Assembly: GCA_016703535.1 (NCBI GenBank)
Contig: JADJBV010000001.1
Location: 4,640,001 to 4,704,000, forward strand
DNA length: 64,000 bases
Direction: 5' to 3'
Origin: Deltaproteobacteria bacterium
Lineage (GTDB): Bacteria; Myxococcota; Kuafuiibacteriia; Kuafuiibacteriales; Kuafuiibacteriaceae
The translations under genes were made by a program, and so were the position numbers. Numbering within the stretch: the first letter of the stretch is position 1; each line of letters opens with the position of its first letter. The notes below the pieces were generated by a model. That model saw nothing but the letters and a program-made list of their open reading frames with translations. It was not told the origin of the DNA and did no database searches. Shown here in pieces: positions 1-9,321 of the stretch.

Positions 1-1
1 G

Positions 2-1024
2 TCCCGGGCCTTCCCGGACGAGGTCGAGGAGTTGAGTTGGGTGGTCTTGTCCTTGGCCCACGGCGTCCCAGGCGACGAACGACTCCAGAAGGCCGTGGCC
101 CGAGTGAGCGCCGATCGGGACGGTGAACCCCAACGCCCCGAGGTCCGGGTGCCGATGAAGTGCAAGCGCTGCGGCGAGGTCCTGGCCTACGGCTTCGAGC
201 GGGTGCTGCTGGACGTCGACGCCAAAGATCAGTGGGGTGATCCGGCCTTCGTCGGTGAGCTGCGTTGTAAGGCTTGTGGCGCCACCGATCAGCTGGAGCC
301 GGTGGAAGAGGCGGCCCGGATCTTGACCGCGCACCTGATGCAGTCGCTGGAGGGTGCCCGGGCTGGCGTGCCCACGGGGCCCACCTTGGTGGCGCCGGCG
401 GCCACCGAGGTCCACGGCAAACGGATGGGCATGGCGGCGGCCCTACGCGCCTTGGACGAAGAGGTCACCCGTTCGCCCGAGTCGATCCGGGCGCGCCTGC
501 ACCGGGCCCGGATCCGGCTGATCTTGAAGCGCCCGGGGGTCGAAGAAGATTTGCAAGCTGTCTTGCAAACCGACGGGACCGCCGTCGAGGCCGACGCCCT
601 TTTGGCCACCATCTTGGTGCGCAAGAACGATCCGGAGGGTGCGGTGCAGAAGGCGGCGGAGGTGGTGCGGCGATTGATCAAGGATCCGGACGTTCGCCTT
701 TATGACGCGCCGACCGCGGACAGCCTGCGGGAAGGGTTGGAAGAGTATTTGTTGGAGTTGGAGGGCCTGGGACTCGAGTTGCCGGCGGACCTGGAGTTGG
801 CCGAGGCCCGGGAGCGGCGGGAAAATCGAGCGGCGGTGGCGGCCCAAGCCGAGCAGATCGCTCGGGAGCGACGGGCGCCTCGGGAGGCACCGGAGCCGCG
901 AGAGTCGGCGGGCGGGGACGAAGGTGAGGAGGGCGCGGCGATTCGGAAGCAGGTGGGGCGGAATGATCCGTGTCCCTGTGGGAGTGGGAAGAAGTACAAG
1001 AAGTGCCATGGGGCGAATGTGTAG
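2..1024 (+). CDS. SEC-C motif zinc-binding protein, 5' end outside window
   Basis: The frame is open from base 2 to the TAG at 1022, so the true start lies upstream; 340 residues are visible. The last 20 or so residues form a SEC-C motif (DPCPCGSGKKYKKCHG), the small zinc-binding tail first known from SecA and found on many unrelated proteins. A second metal site is likely from CKRC (about bases 160-180) paired with CKAC (about 265-285), spaced like a zinc ribbon. The middle is helical and TPR-like, and the stretch before the SEC-C tail is charged and probably a flexible linker. Function is not known; a protein-binding or RNA-associated role is only a guess. It ends 30 bases before the convergent histidine kinase gene. 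Confidence 0.8.
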   Translation, partial: SRAFPDEVEELSWVVLSLAHGVPGDERLQKAVARVSADRDGEPQRPEVRVPMKCKRCGEVLAYGFERVLLDVDAKDQWGDPAFVGELRCKACGATDQLEPVEEAARILTAHLMQSLEGARAGVPTGPTLVAPAATEVHGKRMGMAAALRALDEEVTRSPESIRARLHRARIRLILKRPGVEEDLQAVLQTDGTAVEADALLATILVRKNDPEGAVQKAAEVVRRLIKDPDVRLYDAPTADSLREGLEEYLLELEGLGLELPADLELAEARERRENRAAVAAQAEQIARERRAPREAPEPRESAGGDEGEEGAAIRKQVGRNDPCPCGSGKKYKKCHGANV

Positions 1025-1054
1025 TGAGGTATCACGGGGCGGGTTGGGGGCGGT

Positions 1055-2182
1055 TTAGGGCTGGAGGGGGAGATCGAAGGAGAAGGTGGAGCCTTGGTCG
1101 AGGGTGCTTTGGACTCGGAGGGTGCCGCCGAAGCCGGTGACCAGGCTGCGCACGATGGTCAGGCCTAGGCCGGTGCCGATCTCGGGGGGTTTGGTGGTGT
1201 AGTAGGGGTCGAAGATGCGCTCCAAGGCTTCGGCCGGGATGCCGCAGCCGTCGTCGGCCACCTCCACTTGGGCCCGGTCTTCGGCGACGGACAGTGAAAC
1301 TCGGACGGCTCCCTTTTTTCGTTTGGCTTGTTTGACCGCGTCGGCGCCGTTGATCACCAGGTTGGTCAAGACCTGCTCGAAGCGCACTCGGCTGATCCAG
1401 ACCGGCACCGGAGTTTCGGGGAGGGAGAGCTCCATTTTTACGTGTTTGATCCGCCCCATGCGCTCCAGGCCCTTGATCGTCGGCTCGAAGAGGGTGCGAA
1501 GGTCCAGGGACTCGACCCGATCGGGGCGGGGCTGGCTCAAGGACTCCAGGTTGCGAGCGTGGGCCACCAGGTGTTCGCTGACCCGATCCAAGGCCTTCAG
1601 ATCTTCGGTGTTGGGGCTGCGATCTTCGTCGTAGGCCTCCTTCACCAGATCGATGACGCCGTAGAGGATCATGCCCAGGTTCTTCAGCTCGTGCCCAACG
1701 CTGCCCGCCATGGTGCCCAAAGAGGCCAGGCGTTCGGCGCGAAGTAAGGTGCTCTCCATCTGCTCCAGCTCCTGCTCCAAGCGGCGGCGCTTCTCCTCCC
1801 TCCGGTCGAGCTCGAACTTCAGGCGCAGCAGGTTTCGGACCCGGACCATCAGCTCGATCCGATCGATGGGTTTGCTCAGGAACTCGTCGGCGCCCGCCTC
1901 TTTGGCGGCCAAACGGGCGGCCCGATCTTCAGCGGCGCTGACGAACACCACCGGCAACTGCAGGCCACAACGTTCGCGGATCCGGCGACAGACCTCCGCC
2001 CCTGACCAGCCTGGCATCATGTAGTCGAGGACCACCAGATCGGGCACCTCTCGTTCGATGGTGGCCATCGCCTCCATCCCGTCGTGAACTTCGGTGACCT
2101 GGTAGCCCTCGTTGCTCAACATGGTGGCGAGGAGGGTGCGGACCGCCTCGTCGTCATCGACCACCAAAATTCGAGCAGCCAT
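1055..2182 (-). CDS. hybrid sensor: N-terminal response-regulator receiver plus histidine kinase
   Basis: This 375-residue cytoplasmic protein has a receiver domain (1-120) with the acidic pocket D9-D11, phospho-acceptor D53 in VLDYMMPG and K104 in FLSKP. A coiled coil (about 120-150) leads to a HisKA helix with the phosphorylatable H164 in GHELKN, then a HATPase domain with N-box (NLVINGADA), G1 (DDGCGIP) and G2 (GTGLGL). No membrane segment or sensor domain is present, so input probably arrives as phosphate on the receiver from another kinase. The start is the ATG at 2182; a longer frame runs upstream but overlaps the divergent hotdog gene. There is no Shine-Dalgarno sequence, and a TATCAT -10 lies at 2195-2190, so the mRNA may be leaderless. 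Confidence 0.93.
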   Translation of the reverse strand: MAARILVVDDDEAVRTLLATMLSNEGYQVTEVHDGMEAMATIEREVPDLVVLDYMMPGWSGAEVCRRIRERCGLQLPVVFVSAAEDRAARLAAKEAGADEFLSKPIDRIELMVRVRNLLRLKFELDRREEKRRRLEQELEQMESTLLRAERLASLGTMAGSVGHELKNLGMILYGVIDLVKEAYDEDRSPNTEDLKALDRVSEHLVAHARNLESLSQPRPDRVESLDLRTLFEPTIKGLERMGRIKHVKMELSLPETPVPVWISRVRFEQVLTNLVINGADAVKQAKRKKGAVRVSLSVAEDRAQVEVADDGCGIPAEALERIFDPYYTTKPPEIGTGLGLTIVRSLVTGFGGTLRVQSTLDQGSTFSFDLPLQP

Positions 2183-2189
2183 CGCCGAG

Positions 2190-2195
2190 ATGATA
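2190..2195 (-). promoter_or_regulatory. candidate -10 element for the hybrid histidine kinase
   Basis: On the minus strand the hexamer is TATCAT, five of six matches to TATAAT, and it ends 7 bases before the ATG at 2182. Transcription from it would start at or next to the start codon, giving a leaderless mRNA. No good -35 element is present at 16-18 bases, so confidence is low. Confidence 0.35.
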
Positions 2196-2275
2196 CTCGC
2201 GCCTTGGGTCCAAGGGTCACTCACCGCGGTCCAGTGGCTCTTCGCGGGACAGACCGCGGGTGGTAGCCTGGGCCG

Positions 2276-2737
2276 GTGAGCGAAAACCTCCAAGACCGCT
2301 ACTCCCCTCAGGGCGCGTGTTTCGGCTGCGGCCCCAGCAACACCCAAGGTCTGCGGATCAAGAGCCGGGTCGAAGGGGACCTGGTGGTGGCCGACTGGCA
2401 GCCTGAAAAACACCACGAGGCCTTCCCCGGGATGTTGTCGGGGGGGATCACCGGGACCCTCCTCGACTGCCACAGCAACTGGGCGGCGGCCTACCACCTG
2501 ATGAAGCAAGCCGGCGCCGACGCCCCGCCCTGTACGGTGACCGCCGATTTTTCGGTGAAGTTGCGCAGGCCCACCCCCACCGCAGGGCCCTGCCACCTGG
2601 TGGCCCAGCTGGTGGAGATCAGCGAAGATCGGGCGGTGATCGAGGCCAGCCTGGAGGCAGGTGGGAAGGTGTGCGCAACTTTCCGCGGCACCTTCGTGGC
2701 GGTGAAGCCCGGGCACCCCGCCTATCACCGCTGGTGA
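2276..2737 (+). CDS. PaaI-like hotdog-fold thioesterase
   Basis: The 153-residue protein has the size and pattern of a single hotdog-domain acyl-CoA thioesterase: the HHEAFPGMLSGG stretch gives the active-site loop and the start of the hotdog helix, followed by the strands VTADFSVKLRRPTP and ATFRGTFVAV. An N-terminal CFGCGPSN segment is typical of one branch of the 4HBT/PaaI superfamily. It probably hydrolyses an acyl-CoA in the cytoplasm, but the substrate cannot be told. The start is GTG at 2276. The gene is divergent from the hybrid kinase with 93 bases between starts, and is followed 69 bases later by the giant secreted protein. Confidence 0.85.
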   Translation: MSENLQDRYSPQGACFGCGPSNTQGLRIKSRVEGDLVVADWQPEKHHEAFPGMLSGGITGTLLDCHSNWAAAYHLMKQAGADAPPCTVTADFSVKLRRPTPTAGPCHLVAQLVEISEDRAVIEASLEAGGKVCATFRGTFVAVKPGHPAYHRW

Positions 2738-2806
2738 GGCAAGGAACGGGCGCTCCGGGCGTAGTACTTTGCGGCGTCCTCCCCTTGGGGGACCCCAGAT
2801 CTACGC

Positions 2807-5800
2807 ATGAAACGCCTCCTCCCGACCCTGCTCCTCCTCGGCCTCGCGACCGAAGCTTCGGCCCAGACCTCAGTCCCCGGGGGCAACCTGGTCGGATCCC
2901 AGAGTTGGACCCCCGCCGGCTCGCCCTACCTGATCTCCGGTGACTTGACGGTGCCGGTTGGCCTCACGTTGACCATTCAGGCGGGCACGGTGGTCCAGCT
3001 GGGCCCGGGTGACACCCAAGCCTCCGGTCTCGACGTCGCTCGGACCGAACTGCGGATCGCGGGGACCTTGGTTGTCCAGGGCACGGTCCAAAACCGGGTC
3101 ACCTTCCGCTCCGGCGTCGGCGCTCCAACCACCAGCGACTGGTACGGCCTGGTCCTCTTGTCGGGGGCCAGCACCACCCTCAACGGCGCCGCGATCCAAC
3201 ACGGGCACCGCGGGATCCACGATCAATCGACCGGGGCCGCGGTCAACGACGCCCTGATCACCAACTGCAACTATGGGGTCCAGGTCGAGGGAGGTTCACC
3301 GACCTTCGCGGCCTCGCAGATCGAAAGCAGCACCGCCTACGGCCTGTATGCCCTCTCCAACGCCAACGTGACCTTCCGCGACGGCGTGATCTTCGGCAGC
3401 ACCAGCTACGGTCTCTACGCCAGCGACGCCCACCTGACCTTGGAGCGATCACTGCTGCGCAACAACGGCAACCGCGGCGTCTACCTCCGGACCACCACCG
3501 GCAACTTCACCCAATCGTTGGTGCACAACACGATCTCGGGCAACGGGACTTACGGCGTTTATCTCTACGAACAAGGCGGCGTTCAAAACGTCGTGCTGAG
3601 GGACAACCTGGTGGTGGCCAACGGTAGCTACGGCTTCTACGTGACCTCGGGATCACCGGCGGTCACCAGCTCGAACAACTTGGTGTGGGATCAGATCACC
3701 GACTTCTCGGGTGTGTCCGTGACCCCGACCGATCGGGTCGAGAACCCGCTGTTGGTCGATCCGGCCAACGGAGACTTCCGACCGACCTCTCGCTCCGGGG
3801 CCCGCTTGGCCGCGTCCGACGGCACCGACATCGGCGCCTTCGCTTTCGACGGCGTGGCGACGCCCGTGTTGGCCGGCCGACTCTTGACCAACACCGTGTT
3901 GACCGCGGCGGCCTCACCGCACCAGGTGGTCGGTGATCTGATCGTCGAGCCCGGCGTCACCTTGACCATCGAACCCGGCGCCGAGGTCCGGTTTGCGGCC
4001 CTGAGCGATCTGATGCGCACCGGCGTCGACCTGACCCGCACCGAACTTTCGGTCCGGGGCACCTTGGTGGCCGACGGCACCGCCTCCTCCGGGATCCGAC
4101 TTCGTTCGACCGCGGCCGCCCCGATGCCCGGCGACTGGTACGGCGTACACCTGCGGGCCGGTTCGGCCGCGTCGATCCTGGACTACGCGACCGTCCAACA
4201 CGCTCGATACGGCGTACACTCCGAGGCTGCGGCCAGCACCGTCCTGCAACGCTCCACCTTCGAGCTCAGCGCCAGCTACGGCGTCTACGCGACCGCGGGC
4301 GCCTTGGACCTGGTCGAGGTCCTGATCCGCAACAACACCAGCTATGGACTTTACTTCACCGACGCGGGCGGGAGCATCCAACGCTCTCAGATCTACGACA
4401 ACGGGAACCGCGGGCTGTACCTGCGTACCACCGCGGGCACCAGCAACGTCCAGCTCCTGCGCAACACCATCGTCGCCAACGGGACCTACGGGATCTACTT
4501 CTACGAACAAGGGGGTCAACTCAACGTCACCGCACGGGACAACCTGGTGGTGAACAACGGCTCCTACGGCCTCTACGTCACCTCGGGATCGCCGGCCTTT
4601 ACCAACTCCAACAACTTGGTCTGGGGCCAGATCACCAACCTCTCCGGCGTCAGCTTGGGGAGTGGGGACGTCACCGAAAATCCACTCTTCGTGGACTACG
4701 TGGCCCGGGATCTGCGGTTGACCTCCAACTCGCCGGGCCGCCTGCACGCCTCGGACGGGGCCGACATCGGCGCTCGCCCCTACGACGGCGTCGACACCGT
4801 CGGCGTGCAAGGTCACCTCTACAGCGCCACCACTTGGGGCCCGGGTCAGGTCGATGTTTTGGGCGACGTCACCATCGAACCCGGCGTCACCTTGACGATC
4901 CAGCCCAACACCTCGGTGCACTTTGTTGCGCTCCAAGACTCGATGGCGGCCAACGTGGATCTGGCCCGGACCGAGCTGATTGTCTTGGGTCGCTTGGTCT
5001 CCGACGGCAACCCCAACGCCCGGGTGACCTTCCGTTCGGCGGGCGCGAGCCCCCTGCCTGGGGACTGGTACGGCGTGCGCCTGACCGCCAGCGCTGGGAC
5101 CACCAGCCTAGAGCACACCGTGGTGGAGCACGCCCGTTATGGCCTCGAGTCGAACGCCCCCGCCACCACCACCGTCAGCCAGTCCGAGTTGCGCCTCAAC
5201 AGCAGCTACGGCGCCTACGTGACGGGTGGCGCGTTGATCCTGGACGGCGTCTCCATCCACGACAACACCAGCTACGGCCTCTACGCCAACGACAGCTCCC
5301 CCAGCATCCGCAACGCGATCATCTATCGGAACGGCAACCGCGGGATCTACTTGCGCACGACCGCGGGCACTCAAAACGTCGAGATCAACCACGCGACCAT
5401 CTGGAGTAACGGGACCTATGGCGTGTACCTGTACGAACAAGGCGGCCAACTCAACGTCGGCCTCCGCAACACGATCATCGCAGAAAACGGCAGCTACGGC
5501 GTGTACGTGACCTCGGGATCACCGGCGGTCACCTTGGCGGCCAACAACGTCTGGAGCCAGATCACCAACTACTCGGGGGTCAGCGCGCCCATCGGTGCAC
5601 TCTCGGCCAATCCCCAGTTCGTCGACACCTCCTTGTTCAACTTCCACCTCTTGCCCAACTCGCCATGCATCGACGTTGGTGACTCGGCCTCGGCCCTCAA
5701 CCACGACGCCGAAGGTGGCCTGCGCCCCTTGGACGGCGACAACAACGCCACCTTGTTGCCGGACATCGGCGCTTTTGAGCTCAACCCCTCGGGCAACCGG

Positions 5801-8800
5801 TGGCCCATCGCCGACGCGGGCCCGGATCGGATCGTCACCAGTGGTTTGCCCGCAACCTTCGACGGCCTGGGGTCGGTCGATCCCGACGGCAACATCGCCA
5901 GCTGGGTCTGGGACTTTGGCGACGGGACGCCGGCCCAAAGTGGCGCGATGGTCAACCACACCTTCAGCGGCGGCACCGATCGGGTCGTGACCTTGACCGT
6001 CACCGACAACGCCGGCGCGATCGACATCGACGTGTTGTCGGTGGAGGTCAACCTGCCGCCCACGGCCGACGCCGGGGCCGAACGTTACGCGGATCCAGGA
6101 GAGGTCATCGCCTTTTCGGGGGCCGGCAGCACCGACACCGACGGCACCTTGGCTCAACACCGCTGGGACTTCGGCGATGGAACCCAAGCCACCGGGTCCA
6201 GCGTCAACCACCAATACGCCCAAGGCGGCGACTACACGGTCACCTTGACCGTCACCGACGACGACGGCGCCACCAACTCGGACACCACCATCGCCCACAT
6301 CACCGGCGTCGACGCCGCCCCGCCGATGTTCACTCACACCGCGGTCTCGAACGGACAACCAGCGGGCCAAGGGGTATTGGTGACAGTGGTTGTCACCGAT
6401 TCTTCGGGCGTAGGTTCGGTGACTTTGCGTTACCGGGCCCAGGGCGGCGGCAACTTCGCGACCTTGCCCCTCACCTTGGGCGGAACCGACACTTACCAGG
6501 GGCAGATCCCCGGCCCAGCGGTGCAGGCGCCGGCGGTGGAGTACTACTTCGAGGCCACCGATCTGGCCGCCACGCCGAACAGCGGCACCTTACCTCCGGC
6601 CGGCGGCGTCTTCGCTTTTACGGTGTTGGCCGGCGACACCGCCGCCCCCAACATCCAACACGTGCCGATCGCCGCGGACCGCCCCGAAGGCCAAGACGTG
6701 TTGATCGCCGCCAACGTCACCGACGCCTCGGGCGTGGCCAACGTCAACCTCTACTACCGGGCCAGCGGTGGGGGCGGCTTCGGGATGACCAGCCTGAACA
6801 ACACCGGCGCCGACACCTGGACCGGGGCCATCCCGGGGGGCGCGGTCACCTTGGCGGGCGTCGACTACTACTTGGAGGCCACCGATCAAGCAGCGGCGGC
6901 CAACCGGGGCACCTTACCCTCCACCGCGCCGGGCACCCCGTATTCGTTTACGGTCACTCGGGACTTCGGGGTCAGCGCCGGTGACCTGGTCATCTCCGAG
7001 ATCATGGCCGATCCGAGCGGCAGCGAGACGGTGCGGGAGTGGTTCGAGATCTACAACACCACCAACCGCAGCCTGAACGTCTCGGGCTTCACCTTCGCCG
7101 ACAACGGCAGCGACGACTTCACCATCAGCGGCAACCTGATGATCGGCGCCGGGGACTACGTGGTGTTGGGGCGTTCGAGCGACACCGCGGTCAACGGCGG
7201 CGTCACCGTCGACTACGTGTATACGGGCTTCAACTTGGCCAACAGCACCGACGAGATCGTGATCTTGGCCGGTGCCCTGGAGGTCGATCGTTTGGAGTAC
7301 GACGACGGCGTGACCTTCCCGGATGCGCCGGGGAAGAGCCTCAGTTTGGATCCGGGTTCCCTCGAGTATCAGGCCAACGATCAAGGTTCGGCGTGGTGTG
7401 AGGCGACCAGCACCTTGCCGAGCGGCGACTTTGGCACCCCCGGAGCGGTCAACGATCCCTGCCAACCCGCCGTCGACACCACACCGCCGGTGATCCTCCA
7501 CGCGCCGGTGCCCAACGGACAACAGGCGGGCCTCGACGTCCTGGTCACCGCTTTGGTGACCGACGCGGGGGGTGTCAGGACGGTGGAGCTGCACTATCGG
7601 GCCACTGGCGGGTCCAGCTTCACGCCCCTCACCTTGGCCAACGTGGGCGGTGACGCCTACCAAGGCACCCTCCCGGGGGGCGCAGTGACCACCGCGGGCG
7701 TGGACTACTACCTGCGGGCCGTCGATCAGGCGACGCCGAACAACGAGGCCATCGCTCCATTAAATGGAATGAATGCACCCCACCAATTTACGGTGGGCGC
7801 CACCGACCAGGCGGGACCGACGATCTTGCACCGACCGATGACCACCGAACAGCCGGCCGGCACCGCCGTAAACCTCCTGGCCCGGGTCACGGATCAATCG
7901 GCGATCACCGGCGTGCGGGTCTACTACCGAACGCCCGGCGGCAACTTCCAGGACGCACCCCTCGGTGATCAAGGGGGCGGGCTCTACGCCGGCGCCATCC
8001 CGGCCAACGCCGTCGTTGGCCCTGGCGTCGAATATTACCTGGAGGCCACCGACGCCGGCGGCAACGACGGCGTCTCACCCGCCACCGCCCCGGCGGCGTT
8101 CTACAACTTCCCGGTGGTCACCACCGATCTCGATCCACCGGTGATCGTGCACGCCAAGATCAGCGACGGCCAACCCCGAGGTGCGGCGGTCGAGATCCGG
8201 GCCGAGGTCACCGATGGATCGGGAGTGGCCGAGGTGCGGGTCTACTTCCGGAGCAGCGGCGAGGCGACCTTCCTGTCGGCAGAGCTGGCCGGCACCGGCG
8301 GCAACGCCTACCAAGGTCAGATCCCGGCGGCCCTCGCCAGCGGAACCGGCATCGACTACTACCTCGAGGCCAGCGATCTTTCGCCGGACCAAAACGTGTC
8401 CCACGACCCGGCCAACGCCCCGGCCGAGGTCCACACCTTCACCTTGGCCGACCTCGGCGGCGACCTGGAGCCCCCCGCTCTTTTGCACCTCCCGATCACC
8501 GGCGAACAACCGAAGGGCGTGGCGATCGCCATCGTGGCCGAGGTCGTCGACGGCACCGGCGTGGCTTCGGTCAACCTCCACTTCCGCGCGACGGGCAGCA
8601 ACACCTTCACCGAACTTCCGCTGTTGCCGGAGCCAGGCACCGATCGTTGGCAGGTCCAGATCCCCGCCGCGGCGGTGAACGGTAGCGGCCTCGAATATTA
8701 TCTCTCGGCCACTGACACCGCCCCCGCCGCCAACCGAGCGCTTCGCCCCGCAGGCGCCCCCGGCGAGTTGTTCCGCTTCACCATCGGCACGGGCACTCCC

Positions 8801-8929
8801 CAACCAACGCCCGATCCCAACGACACCCGAGATGAAGGAGGCTGCGGCTGCCACTCCACCCACCGCGGCACCACCAGCCTCTTCACTCTGCTCCTGTTGT
8901 TCGGCCTGTGGGCCCTCCGCCGCCGCTAG
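2807..8929 (+). CDS. giant secreted beta-helix / PKD / Ig-like / lamin-tail protein with MYXO-CTERM-like tail
   Basis: The 2040-residue protein starts with a signal peptide (1-19, cleavage after ASA). Three long homologous modules (about 20-350, 350-665, 665-990) are rich in SYGLYA / GTYGVYLYEQGG turns and have the pattern of right-handed parallel beta-helix repeats. Two PKD domains follow (about 1000-1165, WDFGDGT in each). Six Ig-like repeats start near residues 1170, 1277, 1558, 1665, 1774 and 1884; each opens with an APP/DPP-like turn, then VTDxSGV, YYR and YYLEATD. A lamin-tail domain (about 1390-1555, VISEIMADP and EIYN) sits between the second and third. The end, GGCGCHS plus a hydrophobic helix plus RRR, is a MYXO-CTERM-like sorting signal. 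It is probably cell-surface displayed and may bind or cut polysaccharide; no catalytic motif was identified. Confidence 0.92.
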   Translation: MKRLLPTLLLLGLATEASAQTSVPGGNLVGSQSWTPAGSPYLISGDLTVPVGLTLTIQAGTVVQLGPGDTQASGLDVARTELRIAGTLVVQGTVQNRVTFRSGVGAPTTSDWYGLVLLSGASTTLNGAAIQHGHRGIHDQSTGAAVNDALITNCNYGVQVEGGSPTFAASQIESSTAYGLYALSNANVTFRDGVIFGSTSYGLYASDAHLTLERSLLRNNGNRGVYLRTTTGNFTQSLVHNTISGNGTYGVYLYEQGGVQNVVLRDNLVVANGSYGFYVTSGSPAVTSSNNLVWDQITDFSGVSVTPTDRVENPLLVDPANGDFRPTSRSGARLAASDGTDIGAFAFDGVATPVLAGRLLTNTVLTAAASPHQVVGDLIVEPGVTLTIEPGAEVRFAALSDLMRTGVDLTRTELSVRGTLVADGTASSGIRLRSTAAAPMPGDWYGVHLRAGSAASILDYATVQHARYGVHSEAAASTVLQRSTFELSASYGVYATAGALDLVEVLIRNNTSYGLYFTDAGGSIQRSQIYDNGNRGLYLRTTAGTSNVQLLRNTIVANGTYGIYFYEQGGQLNVTARDNLVVNNGSYGLYVTSGSPAFTNSNNLVWGQITNLSGVSLGSGDVTENPLFVDYVARDLRLTSNSPGRLHASDGADIGARPYDGVDTVGVQGHLYSATTWGPGQVDVLGDVTIEPGVTLTIQPNTSVHFVALQDSMAANVDLARTELIVLGRLVSDGNPNARVTFRSAGASPLPGDWYGVRLTASAGTTSLEHTVVEHARYGLESNAPATTTVSQSELRLNSSYGAYVTGGALILDGVSIHDNTSYGLYANDSSPSIRNAIIYRNGNRGIYLRTTAGTQNVEINHATIWSNGTYGVYLYEQGGQLNVGLRNTIIAENGSYGVYVTSGSPAVTLAANNVWSQITNYSGVSAPIGALSANPQFVDTSLFNFHLLPNSPCIDVGDSASALNHDAEGGLRPLDGDNNATLLPDIGAFELNPSGNRWPIADAGPDRIVTSGLPATFDGLGSVDPDGNIASWVWDFGDGTPAQSGAMVNHTFSGGTDRVVTLTVTDNAGAIDIDVLSVEVNLPPTADAGAERYADPGEVIAFSGAGSTDTDGTLAQHRWDFGDGTQATGSSVNHQYAQGGDYTVTLTVTDDDGATNSDTTIAHITGVDAAPPMFTHTAVSNGQPAGQGVLVTVVVTDSSGVGSVTLRYRAQGGGNFATLPLTLGGTDTYQGQIPGPAVQAPAVEYYFEATDLAATPNSGTLPPAGGVFAFTVLAGDTAAPNIQHVPIAADRPEGQDVLIAANVTDASGVANVNLYYRASGGGGFGMTSLNNTGADTWTGAIPGGAVTLAGVDYYLEATDQAAAANRGTLPSTAPGTPYSFTVTRDFGVSAGDLVISEIMADPSGSETVREWFEIYNTTNRSLNVSGFTFADNGSDDFTISGNLMIGAGDYVVLGRSSDTAVNGGVTVDYVYTGFNLANSTDEIVILAGALEVDRLEYDDGVTFPDAPGKSLSLDPGSLEYQANDQGSAWCEATSTLPSGDFGTPGAVNDPCQPAVDTTPPVILHAPVPNGQQAGLDVLVTALVTDAGGVRTVELHYRATGGSSFTPLTLANVGGDAYQGTLPGGAVTTAGVDYYLRAVDQATPNNEAIAPLNGMNAPHQFTVGATDQAGPTILHRPMTTEQPAGTAVNLLARVTDQSAITGVRVYYRTPGGNFQDAPLGDQGGGLYAGAIPANAVVGPGVEYYLEATDAGGNDGVSPATAPAAFYNFPVVTTDLDPPVIVHAKISDGQPRGAAVEIRAEVTDGSGVAEVRVYFRSSGEATFLSAELAGTGGNAYQGQIPAALASGTGIDYYLEASDLSPDQNVSHDPANAPAEVHTFTLADLGGDLEPPALLHLPITGEQPKGVAIAIVAEVVDGTGVASVNLHFRATGSNTFTELPLLPEPGTDRWQVQIPAAAVNGSGLEYYLSATDTAPAANRALRPAGAPGELFRFTIGTGTPQPTPDPNDTRDEGGCGCHSTHRGTTSLFTLLLLFGLWALRRR
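2940..5800 (+). repeat. three tandem homologous modules of about 930 bp within the giant surface gene
   Basis: The same protein motif (NGTYG, then YEQGG) is encoded at about 3542, 4478 and 5408, giving module lengths of 936 and 930 bases (312 and 310 residues). The copies share long stretches at DNA level but differ by many synonymous and some amino-acid changes, so the duplication is not very recent. Unit borders are approximate. Confidence 0.85.
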
Positions 8930-8967
8930 CCACCCATCCTGCCGCCGCCAGAACGCGTCGGATTTTG

Positions 8968-8996
8968 TTGACACGTCGGATTCCTCCGACGCATCG
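8968..8996 (+). promoter_or_regulatory. candidate promoter and operator of the ArsR-family gene
   Basis: A perfect TTGACA -35 lies at 8968-8973. Immediately after it is a perfect inverted repeat, CGTCGGA (8974-8980), spacer TTCC, TCCGACG (8985-8991), placed where the RNA polymerase spacer would be. A half-site copy, CGTCGGATT, also occurs at 8957-8965. The -10 expected at about 8991-8996 is weak. The start codon follows within 10 bases, so the transcript would be leaderless. This is the arrangement expected for autorepression by an ArsR dimer. Confidence 0.6.
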
Positions 8997-9000
8997 TCTG

Positions 9001-9321
9001 GTGGTGTTCGAGCCCGACGTCTTCTCCGCGATCTCCAACCCCGTCCGGAGGGACATCCTGGTCCTCCTCAAGAAGGGGCCCCGGGCGGTCAACGATCTGG
9101 CCCAGGGTTTTGAGCTGAGCCGCCCCGCGATCTCCGAACACCTCCAGGTCCTCCGAAAGGCCCGACTGGTGAAAGAGGAGCCCCGGGGCCGGGAACGTTA
9201 TTACCACCTCGATCCCCGCCCCCTCGCCGAGGTCGAGGCCTGGATCGAGTCCTTCAACCGCTACTGGAAACAACGCCTCCACGACCTGGAAGAGCTGCTG
9301 GAAGAAGAAGACAAGAAATGA
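9001..9321 (+). CDS. ArsR-family transcriptional regulator
   Basis: This 106-residue winged-helix protein has the classical ArsR pattern: FSAISNPVRRDILVLL (first helices), LAQGFELSRPAISEHLQVLRKARLV (recognition helix and wing) and GRERYYHLDP. It carries no metal-binding CxC motif, so it belongs to the non-metal group usually coupled to SRPBCC (AHSA1-like) genes. The start is GTG at 9001 or 9004; an in-frame extension to 8908 encodes an unlikely low-complexity leader overlapping the giant gene. Its stop overlaps the next start (ATGA), so the two are translationally coupled. Autoregulation through the adjacent palindrome is inferred. Confidence 0.9.
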   Translation: MVFEPDVFSAISNPVRRDILVLLKKGPRAVNDLAQGFELSRPAISEHLQVLRKARLVKEEPRGRERYYHLDPRPLAEVEAWIESFNRYWKQRLHDLEELLEEEDKK

